This document shows, in pieces, positions 6,423 through 22,429 of a DNA stretch of 64,000 nt. Source of the stretch: Pseudomonadota bacterium (GTDB taxonomy: Bacteria > Pseudomonadota > Gammaproteobacteria > Burkholderiales > Usitatibacteraceae); contig JAKOWJ010000161.1 in NCBI GenBank assembly GCA_029781595.1, forward strand, positions 1-64,000. The letters are read 5' to 3'. The translations under genes were made by a program, and so were the position numbers. Every line of letters starts with the position of its first letter. Position 1 is the first letter of the stretch. A model generated the notes under the pieces. The model ran no database searches. It saw only the letters and a program-made list of their open reading frames with translations, and had not been told where the DNA came from.

Positions 6423-9083
6423 CTAGTCGAGCGCGCGCTGGACGATCTCGGTCACGTCGGCGGAGATCCCGCCCGCGGCCAGGACCGACTCGAGCGCGGC
6501 CCGCGCGTGCGCCTGGCGGCCCTCGTCGAACTTGCGCCACCGGTCGAACGCCCGGGCCAGGCGCGAGGCGATCTGCGGATTGAGGCGATCCAGGGCCACG
6601 ACGTTCTGCGCGACGAGCCGGTAGCCGGAGCCGTCGGCCGCGTGGAAGTGCACAGGGTTGTCGGTGGCGAACGCGTGCAGCACGGAGCGCGCGCGGTTCG
6701 GGTTTCGCAGGTCGAACGCCGGGTGGGCGAGCAGGGCGGCCACGCGGCCGGCCGCGCCGGGCAGGTCGGAGGTCGCCTGCACGCGGAACCACTTGTCGAC
6801 CACCAGCGCCTCGTCCTTCCACTTGTCGTAGAACATGGCCAGTGCCCGGTCGCGCTCGGCGCCCGCCGAGCCGGCGAGGCACTCGAGCGCCGCCATCGCG
6901 TCCGTCATGTTCTCCGCGCGGCGGAACTCGAGGAAGGTGAGCGCGCGCGCCGTCGAGTCGTCGATCGCCATGATGTAGCCGAGCGCGGCGTTGCGCAGCG
7001 CGCGCCGGCCCGCGGCCTGGGCGTCCGGGGAATACGTGCCTGGCACGGTGAAGTGCCGGAAGGCGCCCTCGAACCTCGTCCGGTAGCGGCGCGCCACCTC
7101 CACGACCAGGCGCTTGCGGGCGGCGTGGATCGCGTCGGGATCGGCCACGGCCATCTGCTCGGCGAGCGTGGCCTCGCCCGGCAGCCGCAGGCACTCGGCC
7201 GCGAAGGCGGGGTCGCGCGGCCCGTCCGTGAGGATGCGGCCCATGGCCTCGACGAACGCCGGGGGAACCTCCATCTCCCGCCCGGCGCGGATCGCCGCCA
7301 CGCCCGCGAGGACGATGCGCGTGGCGAGCACCTGCCCCGCCTCCCAGCGGTTGAACGGGTCCGCGTCGCGCGCCATGAGGTGGGTGAGCTCGGCGTCGGC
7401 GTAGTCGTGCCGCAGGACCACGGGGGCGGAATACCCGCGCAGCAGCGACGGCACGGGGGGCTCCTCGACGTCCGCGAACACGAGGCGCGTCTCGGCCTGC
7501 GTGAGGGCGAACACGCGCGTGATGGCGCCCGTCTTGGGGTCCTGCGCCGCGAACGCCTCGTCCTCGCCCTCCAGCCGCAGCGGGATGTCGTAGCCCTGCG
7601 GGTCGACGAGCCCGAGGGCCACGGGAACCAGGAACGGGGACTTGTCGGGCTGCCCGGGCGTCGCCGGGCAGGACTGGCGCAGCGTGAGCGTGTAGGTGCG
7701 GGCGCCGGCGTCGTGCTCGCCGCGCGACTCGAGCACGGGCGTGCCGGCCTGCGAGTACCAGAGGCCGAACTGCGAGAGGTCCGCGTCGTTGGCGTCGGCC
7801 ATCGCCGCGCGGAAGTCGTCGCAGGTCACCGCCTGGCCGTCGTGCCGCTCGAAGTAGAGGTCCATGCCGCGGCGGAAGCCGGCGCGGCCCAGCAGCGCCT
7901 CGTACATGCGCACGACCTCGGCGCCCTTGTCGTAGACCGTGGCCGTGTAGAAGTTGTTGATCTCCACGTACGAGTCGGGCCGCACCGGGTGGGCCATGGG
8001 GCCCGCGTCCTCCGGGAACTGCCGCTCGCGCAGGTCGCGCACGTCCTGGATGCGCGAGACGGCCCGCGAGTACTCGTCGCCGCCGTACTCCTGGTCGCGG
8101 TACACGGTGAGCCCTTCCTTGAGGGAGAGCTGGAACCAGTCGCGGCAGGTGACGCGGTTGCCCGTCCAGTTGTGGAAGTACTCGTGCGCGACGACGCGGT
8201 CGATCATCATGAAGTCCGTGTCGGTCGCGGTGTCGGGGCGCGCCAGCACGTACTTCGTGTTGAAGATGTTGAGGCCCTTGTTCTCCATGGCCCCCATGTT
8301 GAAGTCGCCCACCGCGACGATCATGAAGCGGTCCAGGTCGAGCTCGAGCCCGAACCGCTCCTCGTCCCAGCGCATGGCGCGCTTCAGGCACTGCAGCGCG
8401 AAGCCCGCCTGGTCGAGCTTGCCCGGCTCCACGTAGACCTGCAGGAGCGCCTGCCGGCCCGAGCGTGTGGTGCAGCGCTCCTCGACGAGGTCCAGCCGCG
8501 CGGCCACCATCGCGAAGAGGTAGCAGGGCTTGGGGAAGGGATCCTCCCACGTGGCGCGGTGGCGGCCGCCTTCCTCGTCGGCCTCCTCCACGAGGTTGCC
8601 GTTGGCGAGCAGGCGCGGGAACTCCTCCTTCGCCGCGTGCAGCGTCACCCGGTAGGTGGCCATCACGTCCGGCCGGTCCGGGAAGTAGGTGATCGTGCGG
8701 AAGCCCTCGGCCTCGCACTGCGAGAACAGGCCGTCCTTCGAGGCGTAGAAGCCCTCCAGGCGGGTGTTCTTCCAGGGGTCGAAGCGCGCGACCGTCTCCA
8801 GCACGAAGGCCTCGGGCGCCTGCGCGATCCGCAGCCCGCGCTCGCCGGCCTCGTAGCGCGACGGGTCGAGCGGCTGGCCGTCCAGGCTCACCGAGAGCAG
8901 CTCGAGGTGCTCGCCGTCCAGCGCCACGGGGCCGCCCGGGCCGGCGGGGTTCCTGCGCATCGCGAGCCGCGAGCGGACCGTCGCCCAGGGGCGGGCGATG
9001 TCCACGTCGAGCTCGACCGTGTCGACCAGCCAGGCCGGCGGCTTGTAGTCCTGGAGCCGGATCGCCTGGGCCGGGTCGCGCAT
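6423..9083 (-). CDS. pepN: Aminopeptidase N (M1 zinc metallopeptidase)
   Basis: 886-aa cytosolic aminopeptidase that removes N-terminal residues from peptides during protein turnover. The exopeptidase motif GAMEN (~residue 265) and the zinc site HEYFH (300-304) with the third ligand Glu323 in LKEG are intact. Length matches the bacterial PepN family (E. coli ~870 aa). Start ATG at 9083 (MRDPAQAIRL); in-frame extensions upstream would run through the helicase gene. It begins 14 nt after the rhlE stop, so the two genes are probably co-transcribed. Confidence 0.95.
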   Translation of the reverse strand: MRDPAQAIRLQDYKPPAWLVDTVELDVDIARPWATVRSRLAMRRNPAGPGGPVALDGEHLELLSVSLDGQPLDPSRYEAGERGLRIAQAPEAFVLETVARFDPWKNTRLEGFYASKDGLFSQCEAEGFRTITYFPDRPDVMATYRVTLHAAKEEFPRLLANGNLVEEADEEGGRHRATWEDPFPKPCYLFAMVAARLDLVEERCTTRSGRQALLQVYVEPGKLDQAGFALQCLKRAMRWDEERFGLELDLDRFMIVAVGDFNMGAMENKGLNIFNTKYVLARPDTATDTDFMMIDRVVAHEYFHNWTGNRVTCRDWFQLSLKEGLTVYRDQEYGGDEYSRAVSRIQDVRDLRERQFPEDAGPMAHPVRPDSYVEINNFYTATVYDKGAEVVRMYEALLGRAGFRRGMDLYFERHDGQAVTCDDFRAAMADANDADLSQFGLWYSQAGTPVLESRGEHDAGARTYTLTLRQSCPATPGQPDKSPFLVPVALGLVDPQGYDIPLRLEGEDEAFAAQDPKTGAITRVFALTQAETRLVFADVEEPPVPSLLRGYSAPVVLRHDYADAELTHLMARDADPFNRWEAGQVLATRIVLAGVAAIRAGREMEVPPAFVEAMGRILTDGPRDPAFAAECLRLPGEATLAEQMAVADPDAIHAARKRLVVEVARRYRTRFEGAFRHFTVPGTYSPDAQAAGRRALRNAALGYIMAIDDSTARALTFLEFRRAENMTDAMAALECLAGSAGAERDRALAMFYDKWKDEALVVDKWFRVQATSDLPGAAGRVAALLAHPAFDLRNPNRARSVLHAFATDNPVHFHAADGSGYRLVAQNVVALDRLNPQIASRLARAFDRWRKFDEGRQAHARAALESVLAAGGISADVTEIVQRALD

Positions 9084-9097
9084 GGTCGGCCGGTCCC

Positions 9098-10564
9098 TCA
9101 GGCGGCCTTGCGGCGGAAGAGGGCCGGGATGGCCTGCGCGGGCCGCTTGCGGATGGGAGCCTCGTCCGGCTGCTCGATGGGCTTGGCGTCGGCGGGCGGC
9201 TCGTAGGGCTTCGAGAAGTCCATGTCGCCGGCGGCCGGCGGCGCGGCCGGCTTCTGCGCGGGCGCAGACGGCGCCCGTTCGGCGCGGGGCGCCCGGTCTT
9301 CGCGGGGCGGGCGATCCTCGCGGGGGGGCCGGGAGCGCTCGCCACCCCTGCCGCCGCGGCCGCGGCCACGCTCGCCGCGAGGCGCCTCGGCCTCGTCCGG
9401 ATGCGCCGCGGCCCGCGTCCCGTCGAAGCCCTGCACGGGACGCACCTCGATCTTGCGCTTGATGAGCGCCTCGATGGCGCCCAGCAGCGGCCGGTCCTCC
9501 GCGCACACCAGCGAGATGGCCTCGCCCTCCATGCCCGCGCGGCCCGTGCGGCCGATGCGGTGCACGTAGTCCTCGGGAACCGTGGGCATGTCGAAGTTCA
9601 CGACGTGCGGCAGGGCCTCGATGTCGAGGCCGCGCGCCGCGATGTCCGTCGCCACGAGCACGCGCACCTTGTTGGCCTTGAAGCTCTCCAGGGCCTCGAT
9701 GCGCGCGTTCTGGCTCTTGTTGCCGTGGATGGCGGCGGCGTTGATGCCGTCGCGCTCGAGCTGGTAGGCGAGCCGGTTGGCGCCGTGCTTGGTCTTGCAG
9801 AAGACGAGCGCCTGCTCCCAGTTGCTGGACTTCACCAGGTGCGCGAGGAGCTCGCGCTTCCTCTTCGAATCCACGAAGTGCGCCCACTGGGTCACGGATT
9901 CGGCCGGCGTGTTGCGGCGCGCCACCTCCACGGTGAGCGGGTCGTGCAGGAACTGGGCGGCGAGCTTGCGGATCTCGTCCGAGAAAGTGGCCGAGAAGAG
10001 CAGCGTCTGCCGCGAGCCGGGCAGCATGTTGATGATGCGCTTGATGTCCGGGATGAAGCCCATGTCCAGCATGCGGTCCGCCTCGTCCAGGACGAGGATG
10101 GAGACCTGCCGCAGGTCCACGGCCTTCTGGCCCGTGAGGTCGAGCAGGCGTCCCGGGGTGGCCACGAGGATCTCCACGCCCTTGCGCAGCTCCTGGATCT
10201 GCGGGTTGATGTTCACGCCCCCGTAGACCACGAACGGCTTGAGCGGGACGTGCTTGCCGTAGGTCTTCACGCTCTCGTAGACCTGGATCGCCAGCTCTCG
10301 CGTGGGCGTGAGGATGAGGCAGCGCACGGGGTGCAGGGCCGGCGAGAAGCTCTTGCTGGCCGTGGGCGCCAGGCGCTGCAGCAGGGGCAGCGTGAAGCCG
10401 GCCGTCTTGCCGGTGCCCGTCTGGGCGGCGCCGAGGAGGTCCCGCCCGGAAAGCACAACGGGGATGGCCTGCGACTGGATGGGGGTGGGTTCGGTGTAGC
10501 CTTGCTCGGCGATGGCGCGGAGCAGCTCGGGCAGGAGCCCGAGACTTTCGAAAGCCTGGCTGAT
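9098..10564 (-). CDS. rhlE: DEAD-box RNA helicase RhlE, apparently with an AUC start codon
   Basis: 488-aa ATP-dependent RNA helicase for RNA and ribosome remodelling. Motifs in order: N-terminal Phe and Q motif (GYTEPTPIQ), Walker [36 protein letters not shown] and HRIGRTGR. A disordered Arg/Gly-rich tail follows (~390-480) and ends in [11 protein letters not shown]. The first ATG/GTG/TTG in this frame (10456) would delete the Q motif. The Q-motif coding runs back to an ATC codon at 10564, which has AGGAG six nt upstream. I therefore place the start there ([10 protein letters not shown], initiating as Met). A CTG 18 codons further upstream lacks an RBS. Sequencing error is the alternative. 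Confidence 0.88.
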   Translation of the reverse strand: MSQAFESLGLLPELLRAIAEQGYTEPTPIQSQAIPVVLSGRDLLGAAQTGTGKTAGFTLPLLQRLAPTASKSFSPALHPVRCLILTPTRELAIQVYESVKTYGKHVPLKPFVVYGGVNINPQIQELRKGVEILVATPGRLLDLTGQKAVDLRQVSILVLDEADRMLDMGFIPDIKRIINMLPGSRQTLLFSATFSDEIRKLAAQFLHDPLTVEVARRNTPAESVTQWAHFVDSKRKRELLAHLVKSSNWEQALVFCKTKHGANRLAYQLERDGINAAAIHGNKSQNARIEALESFKANKVRVLVATDIAARGLDIEALPHVVNFDMPTVPEDYVHRIGRTGRAGMEGEAISLVCAEDRPLLGAIEALIKRKIEVRPVQGFDGTRAAAHPDEAEAPRGERGRGRGGRGGERSRPPREDRPPREDRAPRAERAPSAPAQKPAAPPAAGDMDFSKPYEPPADAKPIEQPDEAPIRKRPAQAIPALFRRKAA

Positions 10565-10570
10565 GACTGT

Positions 10571-10575
10571 CTCCT
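10571..10575 (-). promoter_or_regulatory. Shine-Dalgarno deciding the rhlE start
   Basis: AGGAG on the minus strand, followed by six nt and then ATC at 10564-10562. It is the only strong RBS near the 5' end of the conserved helicase reading frame and is what supports AUC initiation. Confidence 0.6.
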
Positions 10576-10716
10576 GAATGATCGGCCTGGCAAGGCGTTG
10601 CGCCCTCGACCGGTTCAGGCTGAAAAATCGTGCTGCGTTGGGAATCCGCGCCTCGTGGGCTGCGGTGGGGCGGGAAGCGCTAACCGGTTGAAGCGCCTCG
10701 GAAACCTTGGACCGGC

Positions 10717-10722
10717 ATTGTA
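10717..10722 (-). promoter_or_regulatory. Possible -10 element (TACAAT) upstream of rhlE
   Basis: TACAAT on the minus strand would place transcription start near 10710, giving rhlE a leader of about 145 nt. The -35 region is weak. The leader contains two ACCGGTT blocks (10682-10689 and about 10609-10615). Apart from this the 217-nt gap holds nothing recognisable. Confidence 0.3.
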
Positions 10723-10781
10723 CGCGAATTCCGGGTCCGGCATCCCGCGAATTGCGGGGGAAATGACGGCCTCCGTTACAG

Positions 10782-11468
10782 TCAGTAGGCCCTCACACCG
10801 AAGAGCCACGGGTGCGCCGCCAGCACGATCGCGTAGAGCGCCAGGCCGACCCCGATGCGCTTCGCCCCGAGCTCGGCCAGCGAGAGGCGGTTGCGCCCCT
10901 CGACGATGGCGGTGAACGGCACGTTGGAGGTCACTGCCGCGAACCGTTTCCAGTCCTCGCCCAGGGCGTCGGCCTTGCGGGCGTCCATGAGCGCCGTGCC
11001 CGCCAGGGCCAGGACGAGGAAGCCGCCGAAGAAGACGAGCGAGGCGGCATCGCCCCGCGCCAGCAGGTGCACGCCGGCCCACAGCGCGATGCCCCACATC
11101 ACCGGGTGGCGCGTCACCCGCAGGATTCCCCGCGCCGGCTCGTCGGCCCGGAGCGCGGTCGCCTGCCCGACGGCCGACGGATTGCGCGTCATCACCCCCG
11201 CCGACACCAGGACGAGCGCGAAGGGCATCACGACGAGGGGCCAGAGCTTCACGCCCGGCACCTGCCAGAGGGGCTGGAAGGGCACGCGCAGGTACGCCCA
11301 GGCCATCCAGCCGATCGTGAGGAAGGACACGAGCGAGTAGGCGCCCAGGTAGGCCTTCTCGCCGATGGCCTCCACCAGCGGGCGGCGCAGCGGCGTGCTG
11401 GACACGAAGTGCGTGGCCAGGAAGACGAGCGTGGCGAGGGCCAGGTGGGCGAGCGGGTCGAGGCTCAC
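10782..11468 (-). CDS. NnrU-family integral membrane protein
   Basis: 228-aa protein with about six hydrophobic segments and the NnrU-family core ([22 protein letters not shown]). The family is linked to denitrification or isoprenoid modification in some bacteria, but no denitrification gene is nearby, so its role here is unknown. The GTG start at 11468 overlaps the stop of the upstream binding-protein gene (GTGA), indicating translational coupling. Alternative starts are not compelling, since the frame upstream lies inside the other gene. Confidence 0.8.
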   Translation of the reverse strand: MSLDPLAHLALATLVFLATHFVSSTPLRRPLVEAIGEKAYLGAYSLVSFLTIGWMAWAYLRVPFQPLWQVPGVKLWPLVVMPFALVLVSAGVMTRNPSAVGQATALRADEPARGILRVTRHPVMWGIALWAGVHLLARGDAASLVFFGGFLVLALAGTALMDARKADALGEDWKRFAAVTSNVPFTAIVEGRNRLSLAELGAKRIGVGLALYAIVLAAHPWLFGVRAY

Positions 11469-13291
11469 GGGCGCCTCCCGGGGGCGGTGGGCGGGTTCTT
11501 CGAGAGGTCGATGTCGATGTACTTCCAGAAGGAGTTGCTCTGCACCGCGGGCCGCCGGTAGCCCACGACCCACGGGTACCACATGTCCGTGAGGATGCGG
11601 TGCGTGTTCACCTTCCAGGGCGCGTAGGCCACCATCAGCTTGGCCATCTCCTGGTAGAGCTTCGTGCGCTCGGGGCCGTCGGGCGTGACGCGGGCCTTCT
11701 CGTAGAGGCGGTCGTAGGCATCCAGCCGGAAGCGCGCGCGGTTGCCCTTGTACCCGGCGTTGGGACCGTACATGGACGAGAGCCAGGTGTCCGCGTCCGG
11801 CGCCGAGGCCGCCCCGCCCAGCTGCCAGATCATGAGCTTGCCGGCGTTGGACTCCTTGAGCAGGTCCGGCCACTTGGCCTTCCGGAACACGATCTTGAGG
11901 CCCACGTCGTCCATGCTGCGCTTCCAGAGCTCGTCGATCTGCTGGTCGCGCGCCGTGGGCGTCGAGGCGAACTCCAGCACCAGGGGCTTGCCGTCGGGCA
12001 TCTCGCGGTAGCCGTCGCCGTTGCGGTCGAGGTAGCCGTACATGTCCAGCAGCGCCCGCGCCTTCGGGACGCTGTACTCGTTGGCGCTGGTCCGGAAATC
12101 CGGGTCGTAGCCCGCCACGCCCGGGCTGTAGGGCGTGTTGGCGACGATGGCCTGGCCCTTGCGCACGATGGCGATCTCGTCGCGCGTGTTGTAGGCGAGC
12201 GAGATGGCGCGGCGCAGCGCCACCTTCTCCGGCGTGTAGCCGCCCACGATGGGGTCCTCCATGTTGAAGTACGCGAAGGTGAGGTCGAGGCCCGGCACCT
12301 GCGCCATCCGGATGCCGCGCTTGCGCAGGTTGGGCGCGAGGTGGTTGTTGGGGAAGGCCATGTTGGCGAACTCCGCCGACACCTCGAAGATGAGGTCGTG
12401 CTCCTCGTTGAGGAAGGCGAGCCAGCGCGGCTGGGCCTCCTCGATGATGTAGACCTCCACCTTGCCCACCATCGGCAGGCGCTTGCCCTTCTGCTCGGCG
12501 AGGATGGCCTGGCCGGCGGCGTCGTCCGGCCCCGGCTCGCCGTCGAAGTACTCCTCGCGGAAGTTGGGGTTCGCCTCGAACACGAGCTTCGAGGAGCGCT
12601 TCCAGAAGGTGAGGCGGTAGGCGCCCGTGCCCACGGGGTGGGAGCCGATGTCGTCCCCGTAGTGCTCGACGACCTCGCGTGCCACGGCGCACGAGACGCG
12701 GCAGTCGGCCAGGTTGTAGATGAAGACGTAGAACGGCTGCGTGAGCCTGATCTGGAAGGTGTAGCGGTCCAGCGCCCGCAGCCCCTCGATGGGCGCGTCG
12801 TAGTCGAAGCGGTTCTCCTTGCGCGCCTTCGCCAGTGCCTCGTCGCTGCCGGCGATGATGCCCTCGATCTCCGCGAGGAGCGGCGCGGCCAGCTTCGGGT
12901 CCATGAGCCGCTTGATGGTGTAGACGTAGTCCTCGGCCACCAGCTCGCGCTTCTTCCCCCCGAAGACCGGGTCGTCGGCGAAGTAGATCCCGGGCTTCAC
13001 GTGCATCGTGTAGGTGAGCCCGTCGGCGCTGATCTCGGGCATCGCGGTGAGCGTGTTGGGCTTGAGCTTGAGCGGCCGCGCGAGGTAGTCGTACTTGAGC
13101 GGCGCGTCGAACATCGAGGAATTGAGGATGTTCGAATACAGGTCGCTGATCTTCTGGGGGTCGAGCGAGGTCTCGGCCACGGGAAAGGCGTAGCGGAACA
13201 CCTTGTCCGGGTCCGCGGCCCTCGCGGCGGCGGCCGGCAGGAGGAGGGCGGCGACGAGGGCGAGGGCGGGGAGGGGGCGCAGGGTCGTCAT
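11465..13291 (-). CDS. ABC-type peptide/oligosaccharide substrate-binding protein (SBP family 5)
   Basis: 608-aa periplasmic binding protein. Signal peptide (MTTLRPLPALALVAALLL, cleavage after ARA), then the family-5 fold with typical phrases (FAYFNMED, AISLAYNTRDEI, VGTGAYRL). It resembles the DppA/OppA/YejA group, which delivers peptides or similar solutes to an inner-membrane ABC importer. No permease or ATPase gene is adjacent, so it is an orphan. Its stop codon overlaps the start of the NnrU-family gene. ATG at 13291 is chosen because the signal peptide starts there. Ligand unknown. Confidence 0.88.
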   Translation of the reverse strand: MTTLRPLPALALVAALLLPAAAARAADPDKVFRYAFPVAETSLDPQKISDLYSNILNSSMFDAPLKYDYLARPLKLKPNTLTAMPEISADGLTYTMHVKPGIYFADDPVFGGKKRELVAEDYVYTIKRLMDPKLAAPLLAEIEGIIAGSDEALAKARKENRFDYDAPIEGLRALDRYTFQIRLTQPFYVFIYNLADCRVSCAVAREVVEHYGDDIGSHPVGTGAYRLTFWKRSSKLVFEANPNFREEYFDGEPGPDDAAGQAILAEQKGKRLPMVGKVEVYIIEEAQPRWLAFLNEEHDLIFEVSAEFANMAFPNNHLAPNLRKRGIRMAQVPGLDLTFAYFNMEDPIVGGYTPEKVALRRAISLAYNTRDEIAIVRKGQAIVANTPYSPGVAGYDPDFRTSANEYSVPKARALLDMYGYLDRNGDGYREMPDGKPLVLEFASTPTARDQQIDELWKRSMDDVGLKIVFRKAKWPDLLKESNAGKLMIWQLGGAASAPDADTWLSSMYGPNAGYKGNRARFRLDAYDRLYEKARVTPDGPERTKLYQEMAKLMVAYAPWKVNTHRILTDMWYPWVVGYRRPAVQSNSFWKYIDIDLSKNPPTAPGRRP

Positions 13292-13361
13292 CCGCGCATT
13301 ATCGCGCGGGCGCGCCGATCCGGCGGCGGGGTCCGGGTGCCCTGCATTCGGCACCGTCCCG

Positions 13362-19085
<5,724 letters not shown>

Positions 19086-19123
19086 GGGGATCGCGACGGG
19101 CGCCGGATCGGGCGCAATCGGAC

Positions 19124-19129
19124 ATTGTA
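19124..19129 (-). promoter_or_regulatory. Possible -10 element (TACAAT) of uvrA
   Basis: TACAAT on the minus strand would give a leader of ~30 nt before the uvrA ATG. The -35 is poor. I looked for a CTGT-N8-ACAG LexA-type box here and found none. The remaining ~190 nt up to the divergent ABC operon shows no other clear signal. Confidence 0.3.
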
Positions 19130-19316
19130 GGCACGCCAGGGGGGCCGCGTGGCGCCCGTGGGACCATATTCCGACGCGTGGGGAAAAGCCGTCCGCGCGT
19201 CGCCTCTCGGCGGAGACTTGTCCCCAATGCGGTGGGGAGACGGGGCCGCCCCGGCCGCGCCGCGGGGCAAACTCGGGTACATTGGAACCCGGCGTCCCCC
19301 CCGGCACCGAATTCCC

Positions 19317-20059
<743 letters not shown>

Positions 20060-20063
<4 letters not shown>

Positions 20064-22429
20064 GGGTCGGCGCCCTCGACCGCAAGATCCTGCGCGATGC
20101 CTGGCACATCCGCGGGCAGATCCTCGCGTGCGCGCTGGTGGTGGCGGGCGGCATCAACTCCTTCGTCTCGCTCTCGTCCGTCAACCGCACGCTCGCCGCC
20201 TCGCAGGCCGCGTTCTACGAGTCGAACCGCTTCGCCGACGTGTTCGCCGGCGCCGTGCGCGCGCCGGAGCCGGTGGCGCGCGCCCTGGCGGACCTGCCCG
20301 GCGTGGCGGCGCTCGAGACCCGCATCAACGTGCGCGTGAACCTCGACGTGCCGGGGCTCGCCGAGCCGGCGCGCGGGCGGCTGGTGTCCCTGCCGCGCGA
20401 GCGCGCGGGCGGCCTCAACGCGCTGCACCTGAGCCGCGGCCGGATGCCGGCGCCGCTCAGCCAGGACGAGGTGCTCGCCTCGGAGGCCTTCGCCCTGGCC
20501 AACCGCCTGGAGCCGGGCGACGCCATCCGCGCGGTGATGAACGGTCACTACCAGCGGCTCGTGGTGGTGGGCGTGGCCATCTCGCCGGAGTTCATCTACG
20601 CGCTGGGCCCGGGGCAGCTCGTGCCCGACAACCGCCGCTACGGCGTGCTGTGGATGGACCGCAAGGGCCTGGAGAAGGCCTACGACATGGAGGGCGCCTT
20701 CAACGACGTCGTGGCGCGCGTGGGGCCGGGAGCGTCCATCCCGGCGGTGCTCGACGGGATGGACCGCGTGCTCGCGCCCTGGGGCGGCGTGGGCGCCTAC
20801 GACCGCGAGGACCAGCTCTCGCACCGTTTCCTGTCGGACGAGATCGCGCAGAACGCCACCATGGCGCGCGTGACGCCGACCATCTTCCTCGCCGTGGGAG
20901 CCTTCCTGCTCTACACCATCCTCACGCGGCTGGTGCAGATGCAGCGCGCGCAGGTGGGCCTGCTCAAGGCCTTCGGCTACTCGGGGGCGGAGCTGGCCCT
21001 GCACTACCTCAAGCTCGCGCTCATCATCTCGCTCGCGGGCGCGGCGCTGGGAGTCGCCTCGGGCCTGCCCTTCGCGCACCACATGCTGGCGCTCTACGCC
21101 GAGTACTACTTCTTCCCGATGTCCCCGGGCGGGGAGACGGCGCGCGTGTCGCTCGCGGGCGTGGCGCTCGCCGTGGCGTCGGCCGCGCTGGGCGCCGTGC
21201 CCGCGGCGCTGCGCGCGGCGCGCCTGCCGCCGGCCGAGTCCATGCGTCCCGAGGCGCCGCCGCGCTTCCACGCCGGCGCGCTCGAGCGCTGGGGCCTCAG
21301 GCGCGCCCTGGGGCCGGCCGGGCGCATGCTGGTGCGCCACCTCGTGCGCCGGCCGCTGCGCTTCGCGGCCAACGTGGGCGGCATCGCCGTCGCCGTCTCG
21401 CTGCTGGTCATGATGACGGCGATGCTCGACGGCGTGCGCTACCTCATGGACTGGCAGTTCAACGTCGTGCAGCGAGACGACCTGCAGGTGGTGCTCGCCG
21501 AGCCGCGCTCGCGCGCGGCGCTCGACGAGTTCCGCGCGCTGCGCGGCGTCCTGGAGGCCGAGCCCGTGCGGCTGGTGCCGGCGCGCCTGCGCCACGGCCA
21601 CCACATGAAGCGCGGCGTGCTCTACGGCCTGGACGCGGACCCGAACCTGCGCCGCGTGGTGGGCGAGAACGGGCGCGCGTGGCCGTTGCCCGAGGAGGGC
21701 GTGCTGCTCACGGCCATCTTCGCGCGGCGCCTGGGCGTCGAGGCGGGCGACACCCTCGACGTGGAGGTGATGGAGGGGCGCCGGCCGCGGGCGGGGCTGC
21801 TCGTGACCGGCATCGTCGACGAGCCCATCGGCTACGCGGCCTACGCCTCGCGCGCCACGGTGAACCGGCTCATGGGCGAGGGGGACGTGCTCACCGGGGC
21901 GTGGCTGCGCGTGGACGCCGCAGAGCGCGAGCGGCTGTTCGCGACCCTGAAGGCGATGCCGCAGGTGGCCGGCGCCAACCTGCGCGACGCCTCGTGGGAG
22001 CAGTTCCGCGCCATGATCGACCGCAGCGTCGGCATCATGATCACCGTGAACCTGCTCTTCGCCTGGATCATCGCCTTCGGGCTGGTCTACAACGGCGCGC
22101 GCATCGCCCTGTCCGAGCGCGGCTACGAGCTCGCCACGCTGCGGGTGCTGGGCTTCACGCAGCGCGAGGCGGCCGGGCTCCTGCTCGGCGAGCAGGCCGT
22201 GGTGACCGCGGCGGGGCTGCCCGCGGGGCTTGCGCTGGGGCTCGCCCTCACGCTCTACTTCGTCTGGATGCTCACGACCCAGCTGTGGCGCATGCCGCTC
22301 GTCCTCACCGGCGCGAACCTCGTGGGCGCGATGGCGGCCGTCGCGTTCGCCGCGGCCGCCTCGGGCGGCGCGGTGGCCTGGCGGCTGCGCCACCTGGACC
22401 TGGTGGGCGCCCTGAAGGCGCGCGAATGA
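20060..22429 (+). CDS. FtsX-like ABC exporter permease (MacB/LolC-type, duplicated)
   Basis: 789-aa inner-membrane subunit. It has an N-terminal membrane segment, a large periplasmic domain (~40-260) and a three-helix FtsX domain (~270-400). A second membrane segment with periplasmic domain (~430-660) and a second FtsX domain (~670-785) follow, which is the eight-to-ten-helix duplicated arrangement. The GTG at 20060 overlaps the ATPase stop; another in-frame GTG lies one codon upstream. The stop overlaps the adaptor's ATG (ATGA). It forms the membrane part of the exporter encoded by 19317-23610. Confidence 0.85.

Noticed and set aside
6270-9206. A 978-codon plus-strand open frame opposite pepN
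   Set aside because: Antisense shadow; pepN has full M1 peptidase motifs and normal length.
3706-9369. A 1887-codon open frame on the minus strand antisense to the caspase-like gene and in another frame of pepN
   Set aside because: Composition is arginine/proline-rich shadow sequence typical of GC-rich genomes; real genes with conserved motifs occupy the same DNA.
9220-9410. Repetitive GC-rich stretch suggesting a mobile or regulatory element
   Set aside because: It codes for the disordered Arg/Gly/Pro-rich tail of RhlE.
19086-19140. LexA (SOS) box upstream of uvrA
   Set aside because: No CTGT-N8-ACAG motif found in the region read by eye.
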